Counted from the first letter of the stretch, positions 1 to 11,657 are shown. The stretch: 64,000 nt of DNA from Sphaerolaimus hirsutus (GCA_964036195.1 OZ038459.1:620001-684000); one strand, 5' to 3'. Notes: generated by a model from the sequence alone, not told the origin. Made by a program: numbers and translations.

Positions 1-230
1 ATTTTAGCAACAAAAATACATTTTCTGTACATTTTCTTCTCAAAAGTACACATACAGGTACTTTTTTAAGTAAATTGAAATGTATTTACCCAGTACTTAA
101 GTATATGTATTTTTCGGGTAAATGTAAATACATTTTAACAATTGTGGAGTGACAGAGCATACCTACCTATATACCGTACTGATGAATAATTCCCCCAGAG
201 AATTATTTTTTGTCAGACAATTTCAGAAAT
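1..230. repeat. AAATAC-word AT-rich repeat, cut by window edge
   Basis: No gene is visible. The stretch repeats variants of AAATGTAAATACA and resembles the word-rich sequence at 8940-9030, 9050-9200 and 61960-62720. It is probably the right part of an element that begins outside the window; no boundary can be fixed. Confidence 0.4.
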
Positions 231-234
231 GAAT

Positions 235-642
235 TGTTGTGGTTACACCACATTGTGTATTTAAGTAGATCTTGGAGTGACTGGTCTGAACCGTTAACTT
301 TTATGTTTCAACCAATCTTGAGTAGTGACCACTTGGGTGTTTAGGTCAGTTGATGTTCATTGACTCATTTCCCTCATTATTCATGTCCCCTTCGGGGGGT
401 GACCATCTATGAATATGAGATGCCAAGACTTTGAGACCCGTGTCGCCGAGCGACGTTCCACCCAAAATGCAACGACACCACATCTCAAACGCAATGTATC
501 CATCCTTGGTTGTTGGCGCTGTGGACTTGGCTTCGCCTATTGTTCAAGGTCCACTTGCCAATCCATCATAAACTCAACTGAACCCCTGCCTGTGTGCCAC
601 GGACTCAGCACGCTGTGAGCCCTGTTTCCCGTGCACACAACA
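235..642. repeat. Left LTR, 408 bp
   Basis: Same sequence and length as 1788-2195. Begins TGTTGTGG and ends CACAACA. It contains a 69-codon open frame (409-618) that recurs unchanged in the other LTR; there is no sign it is a gene. Confidence 0.85.
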
Positions 643-743
643 TGGTGACCACACTGGCTTGAAACATCTCAAGCCATACAAACCCGCCTCCGATCGTCCC
701 CCGGAGACATCGGCAGCACCCTCCCGGCCTTCCAGCCCTGTGG

Positions 744-1090
744 TAGCGCTGCTAGAAACAGCGGTCCCCACACCTTCCGGCCCGTGGTAGCGCCGCTAGC
801 AACAGCAGTCCCCACGCCTTCTGGCCCGTGGTAGCGCTGCTAGAAACAGCGGTCCCCACACCTTCCGGCCTGTGGTAGCGCCGCTAGCAACAGCGGTCCC
901 CACGCCTTCCGGCCCTGTGGTAGCGCCGCTAGCAACAGCGGTCCCCACGCCTTCCGGCCCGTGGTAGCACCGCTAGCAACAGCGGTCCCCACGCCTTCCG
1001 GCCCGTGGTAGCGCCGCTAGCAACAGCGGTCCCCACGCCTTCCGGCCCGTGGTAGCGCCGCTAGCAACAGCGGTCCCCACACCTTCTGCC
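744..1090. repeat. 44-bp tandem repeat, about 8 copies
   Basis: Copies start with TAGCG at 744, 788, 832, 876, 921, 965, 1009 and 1053, so the period is 44 bp with one 45-bp step. Each unit contains CAACAGCGGTCCCCAC or a close variant. GC-rich, inside the LTR element. Confidence 0.9.
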
Positions 1091-1112
1091 GTCCAGAGCA
1101 AGCGACGAGCAT

Positions 1113-1682
1113 ATGACGCCAATGGAGCGTAAGCAGGGACACAATGATGTCCAACACTGCACACAGCAACCCAGCAGCGGTTGCAACCCCGACAGCCCAA
1201 AAACCCTGGTCGGCAAGCAGCGACACCGGCAACAGAGGCAAACAGGTCAGCTGTCCAGCAGAGACACTGACAGCCTAAAAACCCCGGTTGTCAAACACCA
1301 GGAACTGAGGCAGACAGGTCGGATGTCAAGCAGTGACACCGACAGCTTAACCATCCCAGTTGTCAAGCAGCCACACTGGGAGCCCAAACTAGCATGCCAG
1401 CTGTCAATCAGTGACACTGGCAAAACCCACACACCCAACCATCAAATGGAGAACCCTGACAATCAAGTAAAATACTCCCAACATCTGCCCAACATCCCCA
1501 ACCAGTTTATCAAACCACCACATACCATTCAATCCAAATCATTTACACAACTCACTGGACACACCAGCCAACCAGCAATCCCCAGCTATAACATCCAAAG
1601 GATACAGCAACCACAAGAAGGAATGCAGGAAACACTACAAGACTTTGTGATAGTGCACAATGGTGATACTTCTGTGATATAG
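1113..1682 (+). CDS. Unrecognised 189-codon ORF inside the LTR element
   Basis: Open from an ATG to a stop between the 44-bp array and the right LTR. The product is rich in Gln, Ser, Thr, His and Pro. It has a loose internal repeat in its first half, with phrases like DTDSL and PVVK recurring about every 25-30 residues. I see no nucleocapsid CCHC knuckle and no protease or polymerase motif. It could be the low-complexity tail of a gag or pol polyprotein kept in a deletion derivative, or a chance frame in repetitive DNA. I cannot assign a function. Confidence 0.25.
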   Translation: MTPMERKQGHNDVQHCTQQPSSGCNPDSPKTLVGKQRHRQQRQTGQLSSRDTDSLKTPVVKHQELRQTGRMSSSDTDSLTIPVVKQPHWEPKLACQLSISDTGKTHTPNHQMENPDNQVKYSQHLPNIPNQFIKPPHTIQSKSFTQLTGHTSQPAIPSYNIQRIQQPQEGMQETLQDFVIVHNGDTSVI

Positions 1683-1787
1683 GTTATGTTTTGTGAAAAA
1701 TTATCCTTTAGAACTGTTGTTTCTGATTTTGTAATACTTCAGTAATTTTGTGTCAGTTCCCCCTGGTAGGGTGAACTTGGGGGGAGC

Positions 1788-2195
1788 TGTTGTGGTTACA
1801 CCACATTGTGTATTTAAGTAGATCTTGGAGTGACTGGTCTGAACCGTTAACTTTTATGTTTCAACCAATCTTGAGTAGTGACCACTTGGGTGTTTAGGTC
1901 AGTTGATGTTCATTGACTCATTTCCCTCATTATTCATGTCCCCTTCGGGGGGTGACCATCTATGAATATGAGATGCCAAGACTTTGAGACCCGTGTCGCC
2001 GAGCGACGTTCCACCCAAAATGCAACGACACCACATCTCAAACGCAATGTATCCATCCTTGGTTGTTGGCGCTGTGGACTTGGCTTCGCCTATTGTTCAA
2101 GGTCCACTTGCCAATCCATCATAAACTCAACTGAACCCCTGCCTGTGTGCCACGGACTCAGCACGCTGTGAGCCCTGTTTCCCGTGCACACAACA
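1788..2195. repeat. Right LTR, 408 bp
   Basis: Partner of 235-642, flanked on the right by the gaat duplication at 2196-2199. Confidence 0.85.
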
Positions 2196-2451
2196 GAATC
2201 TTTGAATGAATAAATATGTTTTATATATTTGCCAAAAAAAATTAACTACATTTGTACCAAAAATTAAGTGTCAAAGGTCATGTGAAATTTCATGCAAAAT
2301 GTCAAATTTACTGTTATTCCATTACTGCTCATCTGACATTTTGCATTTTTACATCTTTTGACACTCTTCACGACATTTGACATTTTTTCAGGTCACTTGA
2401 CAGTAGTGCCCGGGATTACCGGGCCATTCACAACTACAAAATGCAACCCAC

Positions 2452-3484
2452 CTGACACCTAAACGGTCTCTCCACACCGTGCACGTTGTACATGTGCTCC
2501 ACATAGGTCTTCTCCAGGGGGAACTGGGCCATGCAAATGTGGCACTGGTTTCTGTTGGTGGGCGGGAAGGCGGCGCCGCCAGTTGCAGCAGCTGCGGCCG
2601 CGTCGCCCTGCTCCATGTCGTCGATGTAGTCCTGTGATGTGTCAAGTTGTCAAGTTGTGACGTTGTAAAGTGTTAAGTGATTGAATGGGTGGTAGTGATG
2701 GGTATGTGGAGTTGAGTGACGAGTAAGGATGGCAAACGGAAATCCGAAAAATGTAAAAGTTTTCCGTTTTTCCTTCGAATTTTTGTGAGTTTTCGAATTT
2801 TTCCTTCAGTGAGAATATCATGAATCGATAACCCAAACACTAACAAATTAGATATGCCATTTTAGGCAACAAAATGTAAGAAAGTACACACTGGAAAACC
2901 CATGAAACGCTGGAAATTATTGTAATTTATAACATTAGAAAGTGAAAATATGGTCAAAAACATCAGAAATACACAAACCAGTGTAAAAATTCTAACACTT
3001 CTCAAAAAAGTTTGGAAATTCAGGAAATAGGTTTTTTGGGAAACTCAAAAACTATTTAGCTGCAACAAAACCACTCAAAAAATAAAATCATTCCCCAAAC
3101 AGTTTGCCACTGTCAATTGTACATAAACAAACACAAACACTAAGTGCCAAGTGAATTTAATTTACCAAAAGCACTTATCACTTTAAAGTTCGCAGACACT
3201 TAACACTCAACAGGCACCTGATCTGTGGGGTCATCCACCATGCGCAGCTCATCGTCGGGCTCGTGGTGCTCCACCTCCTCCAGTTGCTCAATCGGCTGCT
3301 CCATTACAACCAATTTCCGCTCCAGATTGAAATCTTGGTCAGAGTCATTTTCGTGCTCATTTTGTTCCGGCTGCACAGTGATGGCACTCGTTTCCATGCT
3401 ATTGTTTTGATGCTGTTTTGAAGTTTTGCTTTTTGCGGCGGTGCTATTCGTGGAGCGGTTCCGACTGGTCGACCGCCGTTCCAT
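2452..3484 (-). CDS. C2H2 zinc-finger protein, first two coding exons
   Basis: Two exons join in phase 0: 3218-3484 (89 codons, ATG in context ACACCATGG) and 2452-2631 (60 codons). The splice sites are CAG|gtgcct, cacag|GAC and CAG|gtgggt. The first exon is hydrophilic: a basic N-terminus (MERRSTSRNR), then a long acidic Glu/Asp-rich stretch. The second carries an alanine run followed by a finger, CHIC, twelve residues, then H-x4-H (EHMYNVHG), and the linker-like VERPFRCQ, which looks like the start of a second finger (F-x-C). This suggests a nuclear DNA-binding regulator. The remaining exons would lie left of 2452, and the LTR element at 235-2195 would then sit in the next intron. Which zinc-finger family it belongs to cannot be told from one finger. 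An in-frame ATG at 3538 is an alternative, less well placed start. Confidence 0.7.
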
Positions 3485-3866
3485 GGTGTTTTTGTGTGGT
3501 TTTTGTGTAATTGTAACAATTTGAGTTGATGAGATCAAGTTGCAATATCGTCTCTCCGAAATGCAGTCGACTAGATTCTGTGAAATAAATAGCGATTTGT
3601 CGACGACAATGTTAAAAGGAACGGTTGTTTAAATCTTTGTTAAAAATGTGAAAAACATACAATTTTCAAATATAAAATGGTGCGCCGGCCGCTACATATT
3701 GGAAAATAAAACAGCGCGTATTGAATTGCACTGCGCTGTCAAAACGGTAAAGCTGTAGGGCCCAAAACTTATGAACGCCTTGCTATTTATTTACGAATGT
3801 ATGTGCATGCATGCAATGGCAGCCTATTCTAGCGGCCTTAAATAAAAGTGTATACATCTCACAAAT

Positions 3867-4245
3867 ACCGTAAATTCTCTATTTGGCGACACCCCTCCAA
3901 TATAGCGACCCATTTGGGCACGTTGTGTGAGTATACACTCCAATAATGCGACCCCCTGACACAATCTGGCACGTTGTGTGAGTATACACAACGATGGCAC
4001 AATCTGCGGAAACTGCGAATACAGCGCTTCCGGACAAGGTGCTTGATTGATTCACGAAGTTATGGTGTTGCTATGTGTTTTTCTTCACAATGTTTATTGC
4101 TTTACAATGTCATGCTCACACTGGAGTTATGTGGGCAGTGGAGTTGTTGATTTGAGGCAAAAAAGGCGACCTCTCCAATAGTGTGACCCATAAAAATTTT
4201 CTGAAAATCATGATACGACGGTCGTATCATTAGAGAATTTACGGT
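3867..4245. mobile_element. MITE with ACCGTAAATTCTCTA ends
   Basis: The left end ACCGTAAATTCTCTA and right end TAGAGAATTTACGGT are inverted copies. The interior is AT-rich with CTCCAATA phrases on both arms. The ends share ACCGTA with the much larger TACCGTATTTCC group. A short perfect hairpin, TGATACGACGGTCGTATCA, lies near the right end. Confidence 0.6.
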
Positions 4246-4282
4246 TCTTAAGAGCACAGAAATTAGAATGCATTGTTACAAC

Positions 4283-5086
4283 CATGGTAGGTTTTAGTGA
4301 AATTCTTTTTACTAAAATTGTATTTTATTTTCATTAAAATTGTATTTTATTATTATTAAAATTGTATTTTATTTTTATTAAAATTGTATTTTATTTAAAT
4401 TTTATTCATGTTTCATTTTATTTTATTTTATTCTGAAATGTCATTAATAAAAAAAATGAAACCATTTTACAAAAATTTTACAAATATTTTACAAAAATTT
4501 TACAAAAAATCGGAATCTTGGATGCAAGGCCATAAAACAATGTGCACGCTAGAAGCATGCAGATGAATACACAAAAATTTAATGTAGAATGTGACCCTCA
4601 CAGGGGCCGGATAGATATGTAGCTAATTGCTCCTCCTGATGGAAGATAGCTAAAAAAATTTAACTTTTGGGAGGTGGGGGGGGGGGGGCTCGCAGGGTTA
4701 AGTGTATAGGCTTTTTCAAGTATGGAACAAAGAAAATAGGAAAAAATCACATAAATTAGTGATTTTCAAGGTGATAATGTATTAAAAGATGTGAAAATTT
4801 GCAATTTTGAGCAAAAATATTTTTCAATCAATACAATGAAAGCAACAACAAGGCACCAGTGATGCAAATTGGCAGCTAAAATCTTAAGCAACAGGATAGA
4901 ATACTTTTTATAGGGTTTTACAGACACTCGAGTTTTTTTGTAAAATTTTACTAAAATTTTACAAAAATTCAAATTTTAGTAAAATTGTATTTTTACTTTA
5001 TTAATTTTCCATTTTATTTTATTTTATTTTATTCTTCAATTTTCCATTTTATTTTTATTTATTTTTCTGAGATTTTGCCAATCCTG
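4283..5086. mobile_element. hAT-like element with AAAATAAAAT word body
   Basis: Flanked by a perfect 8-bp duplication gttacaac (4275-4282 and 5087-5094). The outer bases CATGGTAGG and, on the other strand, CAGGATTGG are degenerate versions of the CAGGGTTGG end seen at 31444. Both arms are runs of ATTTTATTTTATT and AAAATTTTACA. No coding capacity. Confidence 0.75.
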
Positions 5087-5154
5087 GTTACAACAGTGTG
5101 CGACAGAAGCAACTTGGGAGGTGACATGGCTCATACACGCCCTCTAATAACTAC

Positions 5155-5995
5155 CTATTTATAAATATCTAGGTAGCACGAATACACATTTACAAGAATA
5201 TACATGCCACTTTCACTCGCGAGCCCGCGCGGCATTGCGCGAGCATCGTAAAAAACACACAAAAGAAAAACACGGGCCAGTCGAGGGCATGCTTCAAACC
5301 AGACTCGGCCGTATGAATACAATGTGCACGTGCCGCCGGCGGCACAGCGGCCGCTTGGATGTTGGGGGGGGGGGGGGGGCAGCCTCGCAGCGGCGCCGTG
5401 TAGCCGAGCACTGGCGAGGGCGGCCCATTCGCATGCGGCGGCGACAGATGGCCGGCTGCACACAGCGGCGTGCATGCGCCAGCTAGCTGCAGCGCTAGCC
5501 GCCGCCCTGCTGCACACGCGTGCGAGCCGTGCCCAGTGCGTGTTTGCACGCCGCCGCCCCACTCGCTCGCATGTGCACACTGGCGCCGCCGGACTCGTCC
5601 ATTTATTACAAGCTAATGACGAGAACAAGCGCGCCGCTTACCAATGGTGAGCACGTTACGTGATTACGTTCTACATGCGCAGCGGTCACGCCGCTGTACA
5701 CCGCAGTGGCAGCCGTACGGAAGCGTGACCGCTGCACACGGCCGCAGATGGGGCGGCATGACGGCAAAATCGATACGGCCGCCTGCATGCAAGCTGCAAG
5801 GTGCCCGGGCTGGGGGGGGGGGGGGGGTGCCGCTCGACACAATGTGTACATAGCTGAAAGCGGCGGGCGGCAGACAAGCACTGCCCCGCTCTGCTATACA
5901 CGCGTGCAGTGCAGTGCATGTGCTCCGTTCCTTTGGCTGCGCATGTTTGTGTGTGCAATGCGGCGATCGATACGCGCGTATTTAAGCAGTGTACT
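5155..5995. repeat. GC-rich CpG-dense island-like repeat
   Basis: GC-rich block in an AT-rich neighbourhood, full of CGGCCGC, GCCGCCG and CACACGCG words, with two long G runs (about 5361-5379 and 5811-5827). It is open in several frames on both strands, but the predicted peptides are Ala/Arg/Cys-rich low complexity and I see no splice or start signals that would make one a gene. It may be another word-bodied element, or a CpG island of an unseen promoter. Confidence 0.35.
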
Positions 5996-6534
5996 AAAGT
6001 GTACTGGAGGCTGGGACGACCGAAATTGGGGAGGGCCGGCCGTGCAACGAATTGCTGTAGAAACTAAGTGCTGTATGGAGGGTACTAAAATTGCGCGAAA
6101 TGCCCGCGCTGTGCGAACCAGTCAAAAATTCACTGAAATACAGCAGAGCAGTTTCTAGGCCGGTTGAAGGGTTTTCCACACATTTTCCATTTCACATTCA
6201 ATGCGAACCCCCAAAAGCTAATTAAAAGCGAAATTTGGCCCCACGAAATCCAGCCATCCACCATACAAAAATGATATTTTACCTAATTGTGATGGGCGCT
6301 GTATTTATTTATTGAATATGCACACAAGGTGCATTGCGGCCACGCAGACATAATACTATTTAGTACACCACTGAAATTTGGGAATTCAATCTGTTTTGAA
6401 CACATTTGACTTTACCGGAATGAAAAATTTTTAATCGCTATGAGCAGTAATTGACAGCCTCCTCATTCTGGAGAACTCAAATGTTCGAAGGAGATTTAAG
6501 CACAGGCAGAATGAAGTGCGAGTATTGTGGCCAC

Positions 6535-9027
6535 CAGTGTTATTAAAATACTGGTATTTTTGGAAAACATAATACCTTTTCCATATAAAAAGTATAAATA
6601 CTAAAAAGTGAGGTATTTATAAAATACCGGAAAAGTGTAAAAAAAAATAAAAACATAAAAAATTTAAAAGGTGTTTCCACTATAGAGGAATTGAAAAAAC
6701 AAACATTTTAACAGTTCCCATGATCTAAAACAAATTTTCTGCTTATGATTCATATCAAATGATAAAAAATAGTATATTTGAGGGGGGTTTTTCTGACATT
6801 TCTTGGGGAATTTTGATGGCATTGCTGCTGTGGGACACTTGGACATTATGCTGACATTTAAAACAATTTATTTATTAAATTTGAGCAGTGGTTTTTATTT
6901 TAAATGAAAATGGAGCCACATTGTATGTGAAATTGTGCACTTGCATAGAAAAAACTAGGCTGACAAGGGTTGTTTTTTCAAAGCAAATGACTGGATTTGG
7001 GAGTTTAATAATACATCTACCGTATTTCCTCAAAATACCCCCCTTGAATTAACCCCCCCCCATTCGAAATACCCCCAGGTGTTTTTGAGCCCCCCTGGGG
7101 GAAAAAATAACACCCTCGAAATACCCCCATCTGAAATGATGTACATCATGTATGCAATGTACATGACGTAAACACCTTCCCGGACAAGTTCACCACCCAT
7201 TTTTTTATTTCACTTCGGAAGCTATATCTATGGCTATGGTGGGGTTATAGAGCTGAAACTTTGTCAATATATACTTGTAACATCCCTCTACTCTGTATCA
7301 GTGGGGGGAGGCATGGCGACCAACTACAGGGTGGGTCGCCCTATAAGCAAAAAATTTTTGCCGGGTTTTCCGTGTCCCAAACAAGTACACCACCCCCTTG
7401 ATTAGCTACACTAAAGGGGCTGTATCTCCAGTTGTGGGGGTGGTAGAAAGCTAAAAATTTTGGGGTATTTTGGCAACACCCACCCTACTAAATGCCAGTG
7501 GGGCAGCTCCCGACGACCCACTACACTTTGTGCCGCTGTATATAAAATTGTTGTTTTTTAAAAAACCGACCCAAGTGTCCCAAGCAAGTTCACCACCTAA
7601 ACAAATTAAAAAACTTTTTTGAGAACATACCTTATATAAAGACTGAATCAGGTATTAACCCTACTTCTGCTAATTAAATTTTTTTCCTTTGTTTAGCCAC
7701 CCCATAATAAATGGCAGACCGAAAATTTCACTTTAAACCAATTTTTTGTTTCACACTTTCAAAGTTGGTTTACAAAGTTCACTAGAGAATGGTCTAAGGT
7801 TCAAAGTTATGTAAACAACATATCCTCTAAAATGCTTCCATAAGGAAATTTATTTGGGGTGAATGAAAAAAAAAATTTTTTGTCAAATTTTGTTCCTGAA
7901 ATGACACCATTTTGACATCATAGAATTCACCCCAAGTAAATTTCCTTATGGAGGCATATTAGAGGTTATGTTGTTTACATAACTTTGAACCTTAGACCGT
8001 TCTCTAGTGAACTTTGTAAACCAACTTTTTAAGTGTGAAACAAAAAATTGGTTTAAAGTGAAATTTTCGGTCTATCGTTTATGGGACAGGGTGGGTGCCC
8101 TACTGAAAAAAATTTTGGTGGCTGAACTAGAGTTCCAACCCGATTCTGTTTTATGTTAGGTATGTTGTTGCAACATTTTTTTAAATGCAGTTGGGTGATG
8201 AACTTGTTTTGGGACACTTGGGCTGTTTTTAGAAAATGGTCAACTTTATATGCAGTGACCCATGCTTTAGTGGGTCGTCGGCAGCCGCCCCACTGGTGTA
8301 TTGTGAGGGGGGTTGTTGGCAAGACATCCCCCAAATTTCAGCTTTATACCGCCATCACAGCTGGAGATATGGCTCTTGTAGTGTAGCCAATCAAGTGGGT
8401 GGTGAATATGATTGGGACACCAAAAACGCCAAAAAAAATGTTGCATATAGGGCGACCGACCCTGTAGTGAGTTGCCGCACCTCCCCCATTGTTGGGGAGT
8501 AGAGGGGTCTTACAACTTTATATTTACAAAGTTTCAGCTTTATAACACCCCCATGGACGGAGATATTGCATTCGAAGTGAAATAAAAAAATGGGTGGTGA
8601 ACTTGTCCGGGAAGGTGTTTATATATTGGTCGCAGTTTGCATCGCAGCTACACATACTAGTTTGTGTAGTGATGTACCTTGATATGTCCAAATATACCCT
8701 ACTTGGACACGTTTATTACCAGTTTTGGGTACATAAAACCACACTCTTTACTATGAATTTCGTGAAAAATTCTGACGAAATAATAACCCCCCTCCAATAA
8801 GCCCCCCTCGAAATACCCCCCTCAAAATTTGCACTCTGAAGAAATAAACCCCCTGGGGGTATTTGGAGGAAGTACAGTACCTACAGGAAATTACAGCATA
8901 CCTATTTCGGCCAGGTAAATGTAACAAAACATGATGGTATTTTACGAAAATGTAAATGTAAATGTAAGTATAAATACCCAGAATACCCAGGTATTCCAAG
9001 TAAACATAAATATGTTTTCCAACACTA
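6535..9027. mobile_element. hAT-like element (CAGTGTTA ends) with nested foldback
   Basis: Perfect 8-bp duplication gtggccac (6527-6534 and 9028-9035). The ends are CAGTGTTATT on the left and, on the complementary strand, TAGTGTTGGAAAAC on the right. The arms consist of AAAATACC and AAATGTA words. A separate inverted-repeat element (7018-8879) occupies most of the interior. Confidence 0.75.
7018..8879. mobile_element. Long foldback with TACCGTATTTCC ends
   Basis: Nearly the whole 1.86 kb is one inverted repeat centred near 7890. Examples of matched arms are ACCTTCCCGGACAAGTTCAC (about 7170) against GTGAACTTGTCCGGGAAGGT (about 8597), and AAATTTCCTTATGGAGGCAT (about 7939) against its complement near 7845. 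The end motifs are TACCGTATTTCCTCAAAATA and GTATTTGGAGGAAGTACAGTA. No protein is encoded. Confidence 0.75.
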
Positions 9028-9372
9028 GTGGCCACACACAATCAGTTGTTAAATAGTATGTACAGTTTCTCGAAAAATACGCATAAACAAGTATGCAGTA
9101 AATACATTTACCTTATTTTAAAGTAATGGACTAACTTTTACATCTACATTTTAAAAGTACACGCATACAAAAAATATATTTAAATTTTTTTTAAATTTTA
9201 ATTTAAATGTGGGACGTGTTTATAAAGTGACTACACTGTCATGTATTTACAGAAATGCTTCAGTTGAATATTACAGATATGCGGGGATAGTGCATATAAA
9301 AATAAAAAAGCGCAACCAAATCAAGGCGGCTGCAGAGAGAATAAAGTGGAAACAAGTAGGGGAAATCATTAT

Positions 9373-9799
9373 GCGGCGTTTACACGGATTTCATGGCTAT
9401 GACAAATCTTTTTTTTAAAGTTCCATAACTCCGGAATAAAGTTCCATATTCACGAGTAAAAATGGTTGAGTATATATCATACTTAGGTGTATATGTGTGT
9501 GTAATTTCAGTTCAATTGGCTCAGTCATTAGATAGTTATGGACTGTTGAATTTTTTTTATTCCGCCGGGCCTTCCGACAGCTTTCCGACAAATCTGAAAA
9601 AACTCGATTTTCACGCTGCGACAGTGTGACGATCACAGATTGTCATCACACGCAGAATCTGACAGGACGACCAAGCGGTTGATATTTGATAACGAGGCCG
9701 ATTTGTCGTCACACATGTAAAATTTTCAATTTTCATAAAATAAATGTCTGTGACGACATACATTTTTTGTCGTCACACGAAATCCGTGTAAACACGGCC
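9373..9799. mobile_element. Foldback MITE with GGCGTTTACACGG ends
   Basis: Left GGCGTTTACACGGATTTC and right GAAATCCGTGTAAACACGGCC are inverted. Inner arms repeat TGTCGTCACA phrases. The ends resemble 14679-15127, 27011-27489 and 63028, all of which start near GGCG(T/C)(C/T)TTTACAC. Confidence 0.6.
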
Positions 9800-9842
9800 T
9801 TATCTTATCGAAAACCTATCACTTTCCTAGAAAGACATATAT

Positions 9843-10047
9843 TGGGGCCAATTCTGCAAAAAGTGAAGTTAAAAATTGGAAGAGAAAAGTGAAGTAAAAA
9901 GTGAAAAGCCAAGTGAAAGGTTAAAAACAAATGGCAACTGGGAGAAAATAAGAAAAATGTAAACAATTTCATCGATAGATATTTTTCACTTCCGTTTTTC
10001 ACGTCACTTTTTACTTCACTTTTCACTTCACGTTTTGCGGAATTGGC
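9843..10047. mobile_element. Small element with AAAAGTGAAG word body
   Basis: The ends GGGGCCAATTCTGCAAAA and TTTTGCGGAATTGGC are inverted. The arms are repeats of AAAAGTGAAG on one side and CTTCACTTTT on the other. The same ends occur on the larger element at 15209-17221, but with a different word in the body. Confidence 0.6.
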
Positions 10048-10919
10048 GTCAGGTATGAAAAAGTACTCACTTTTACATATTCTATGAAGAAAAGTTATAA
10101 CTTTTACATTTTCCTGGAAAAAGTGTTTTACATTTTCTATACTTTTTGGTGAGTAAAGAAATTTACATTTACACATACTTTGAAAAAAGTTATTCTAACA
10201 ACTCTGCACACAAAATGTAAATTCCTTTGTATTTACCTTCAGTATAAGGTATAAATACCTTCTATTTATTTCGTCAGCTTTTTTCAGCGTTTTGATATAC
10301 CCCCTGATTCCCTCGAAATACATCCCCTTGAATTAACCCCCCACGAAATACCCCCAGGTGTTTTCGAGCTGAGGAAAATACCCCCCCCCCCGAGATACGC
10401 CCCCTCTTGAATGATATATTTACATCATGTATACAATGTACATGATGTAGGCAAACGATTTCTCAGTGTTCGTTTACTAATTGGCTTGGGTCCAAATGAC
10501 ACTAGTACCTCCTTCCAGAGAATGAGTGCATCACCAAAACACGCAGACCTAAGCCTAAGCCTAAGCAGAGCCTAAAATATTGTGAAAATTTTACAAATTT
10601 GTATGTAAAGCATATCCAAACCAAATAAATGCGAAGTACAAACGTATCCAAATCAATAATCCCAATCGAATTTTTGGCACATTATCAAAAAAGTCGCATA
10701 AAGAATGCCGATGAATTGAATCACTGTATTTATTGGGGTCATATCTTATCGAAGCTATACATAGGGTAGTTTGTATAGCTATCTATGTTTGTAGTAGTTT
10801 GTATAGCTATCTACCGTATATCCTTGAATAAGACCCCCCTTGAATAACTCCCCACCCTTGAATAGCTCCCCCCTCAAAAACACTGACCGTCTGTATACAG
10901 AACGGTATGTCGTGCCCCG

Positions 10920-11657
10920 GTGCATCTATCAAGCAGATGTATTGCTATAGATGGTGATGTGACAACAATGAAAGCTTGGTATACACAGATCATTGTAGGT
11001 CACTGTCGGTACTTAGAAAGCAATCACGTTAGCTTAACGACTAAACAGGCGTTTAACCTCTGGGGTAGGACAAAATTAAACCTACCACGACGCCAAAGCC
11101 CTTCGGGGAGGTCGGCTGCGTTGTTAAGTGATGCTAGTATCGATCCATCATTGGGTTTAAAGAGCATTAAACAGATCGCTAAGCAAAATGCGTGGGGGGA
11201 TAGCTCACTAGGCAAAGTGTATCTGTCACGTACACGGTTGGAGCGCTACCGGGAAACCAACCCCGAACCACTAAATACATATAAAATTTACTCAGATGAA
11301 ATGCCATGGGTATTTGCACGACATGGATTGTTTCAAAAGACTATACAATTTATGCTGAGTAATACAGGGAAAAAGTGGTCAAGGTGTAAGGTGTGCGTAA
11401 AGTACGGTCATGATTTCTGGCCTACATTATCACACTACTTGTACGGTTGTCAGGATGTGGCCATAATATATTGGCGCAATAAACTCCTTAGGGAGCTAAA
11501 CACTGACTGCTGTGAGGAAAAGTGCTGTCATATGTTGAGTATGGGGGAACCTATTGAACGGCTAGCGCACCTTGTAAAATGCAGCTGTAAACAGTCGAGA
11601 AGGTTGATATCCTCGCATATCACAGCACTAGATGCCTATCTATACGGCCTTGAATAA
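10920..11657 (+). CDS. LINE-like C-terminal ORF with CCHC zinc-binding motif
   Basis: A 245-codon open frame with ordinary amino-acid composition, unlike the low-complexity frames around it. Around residue 155 it has a motif CKVC, thirteen or so residues, then H-x4-C (SHYLYGC), preceded by a basic segment (NTGKKWSRCK) and followed by YWRNKLLREL. This pattern resembles the zinc-binding segment C-terminal to the reverse transcriptase in many non-LTR retrotransposons (C-x2-C...H-x4-C). No polymerase motif such as YADD lies in this frame, so if the call is right only the 3' end of the ORF survives, as expected of a 5'-truncated LINE. It could also be a domesticated or unrelated zinc-binding protein. 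The start is the first ATG and may not be real. Confidence 0.4.
   Translation: MHLSSRCIAIDGDVTTMKAWYTQIIVGHCRYLESNHVSLTTKQAFNLWGRTKLNLPRRQSPSGRSAALLSDASIDPSLGLKSIKQIAKQNAWGDSSLGKVYLSRTRLERYRETNPEPLNTYKIYSDEMPWVFARHGLFQKTIQFMLSNTGKKWSRCKVCVKYGHDFWPTLSHYLYGCQDVAIIYWRNKLLRELNTDCCEEKCCHMLSMGEPIERLAHLVKCSCKQSRRLISSHITALDAYLYGLE

Larger units (their letters stand above)
235..2195. mobile_element. Small non-autonomous LTR retrotransposon (TRIM-like)
   Basis: Two direct repeats of 408 bp (235-642 and 1788-2195) start TGTTGTGG and end CACACAACA, giving the TG...CA inverted ends of an LTR. Both are flanked by the same 4 bp, gaat (231-234 and 2196-2199), which I read as the target-site duplication. Directly after the left LTR is TGGTGACCAC, a plausible tRNA primer-binding site. 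Directly before the right LTR is a G-rich stretch (about 1776-1787), a plausible polypurine tract. The internal part is only about 1.15 kb and shows no protease, reverse transcriptase or integrase, so it must depend on enzymes supplied elsewhere. The LTRs look identical by eye, implying recent insertion. Confidence 0.85.

Noticed and set aside
409-618. 69-codon frame, repeated at 1962-2171
   Set aside because: It is part of the LTR and identical only because the LTRs are; no domain.
5155-6158. Several frames of 90-157 codons in both directions
   Set aside because: Low-complexity CpG-rich DNA; mutually overlapping, no family motif.
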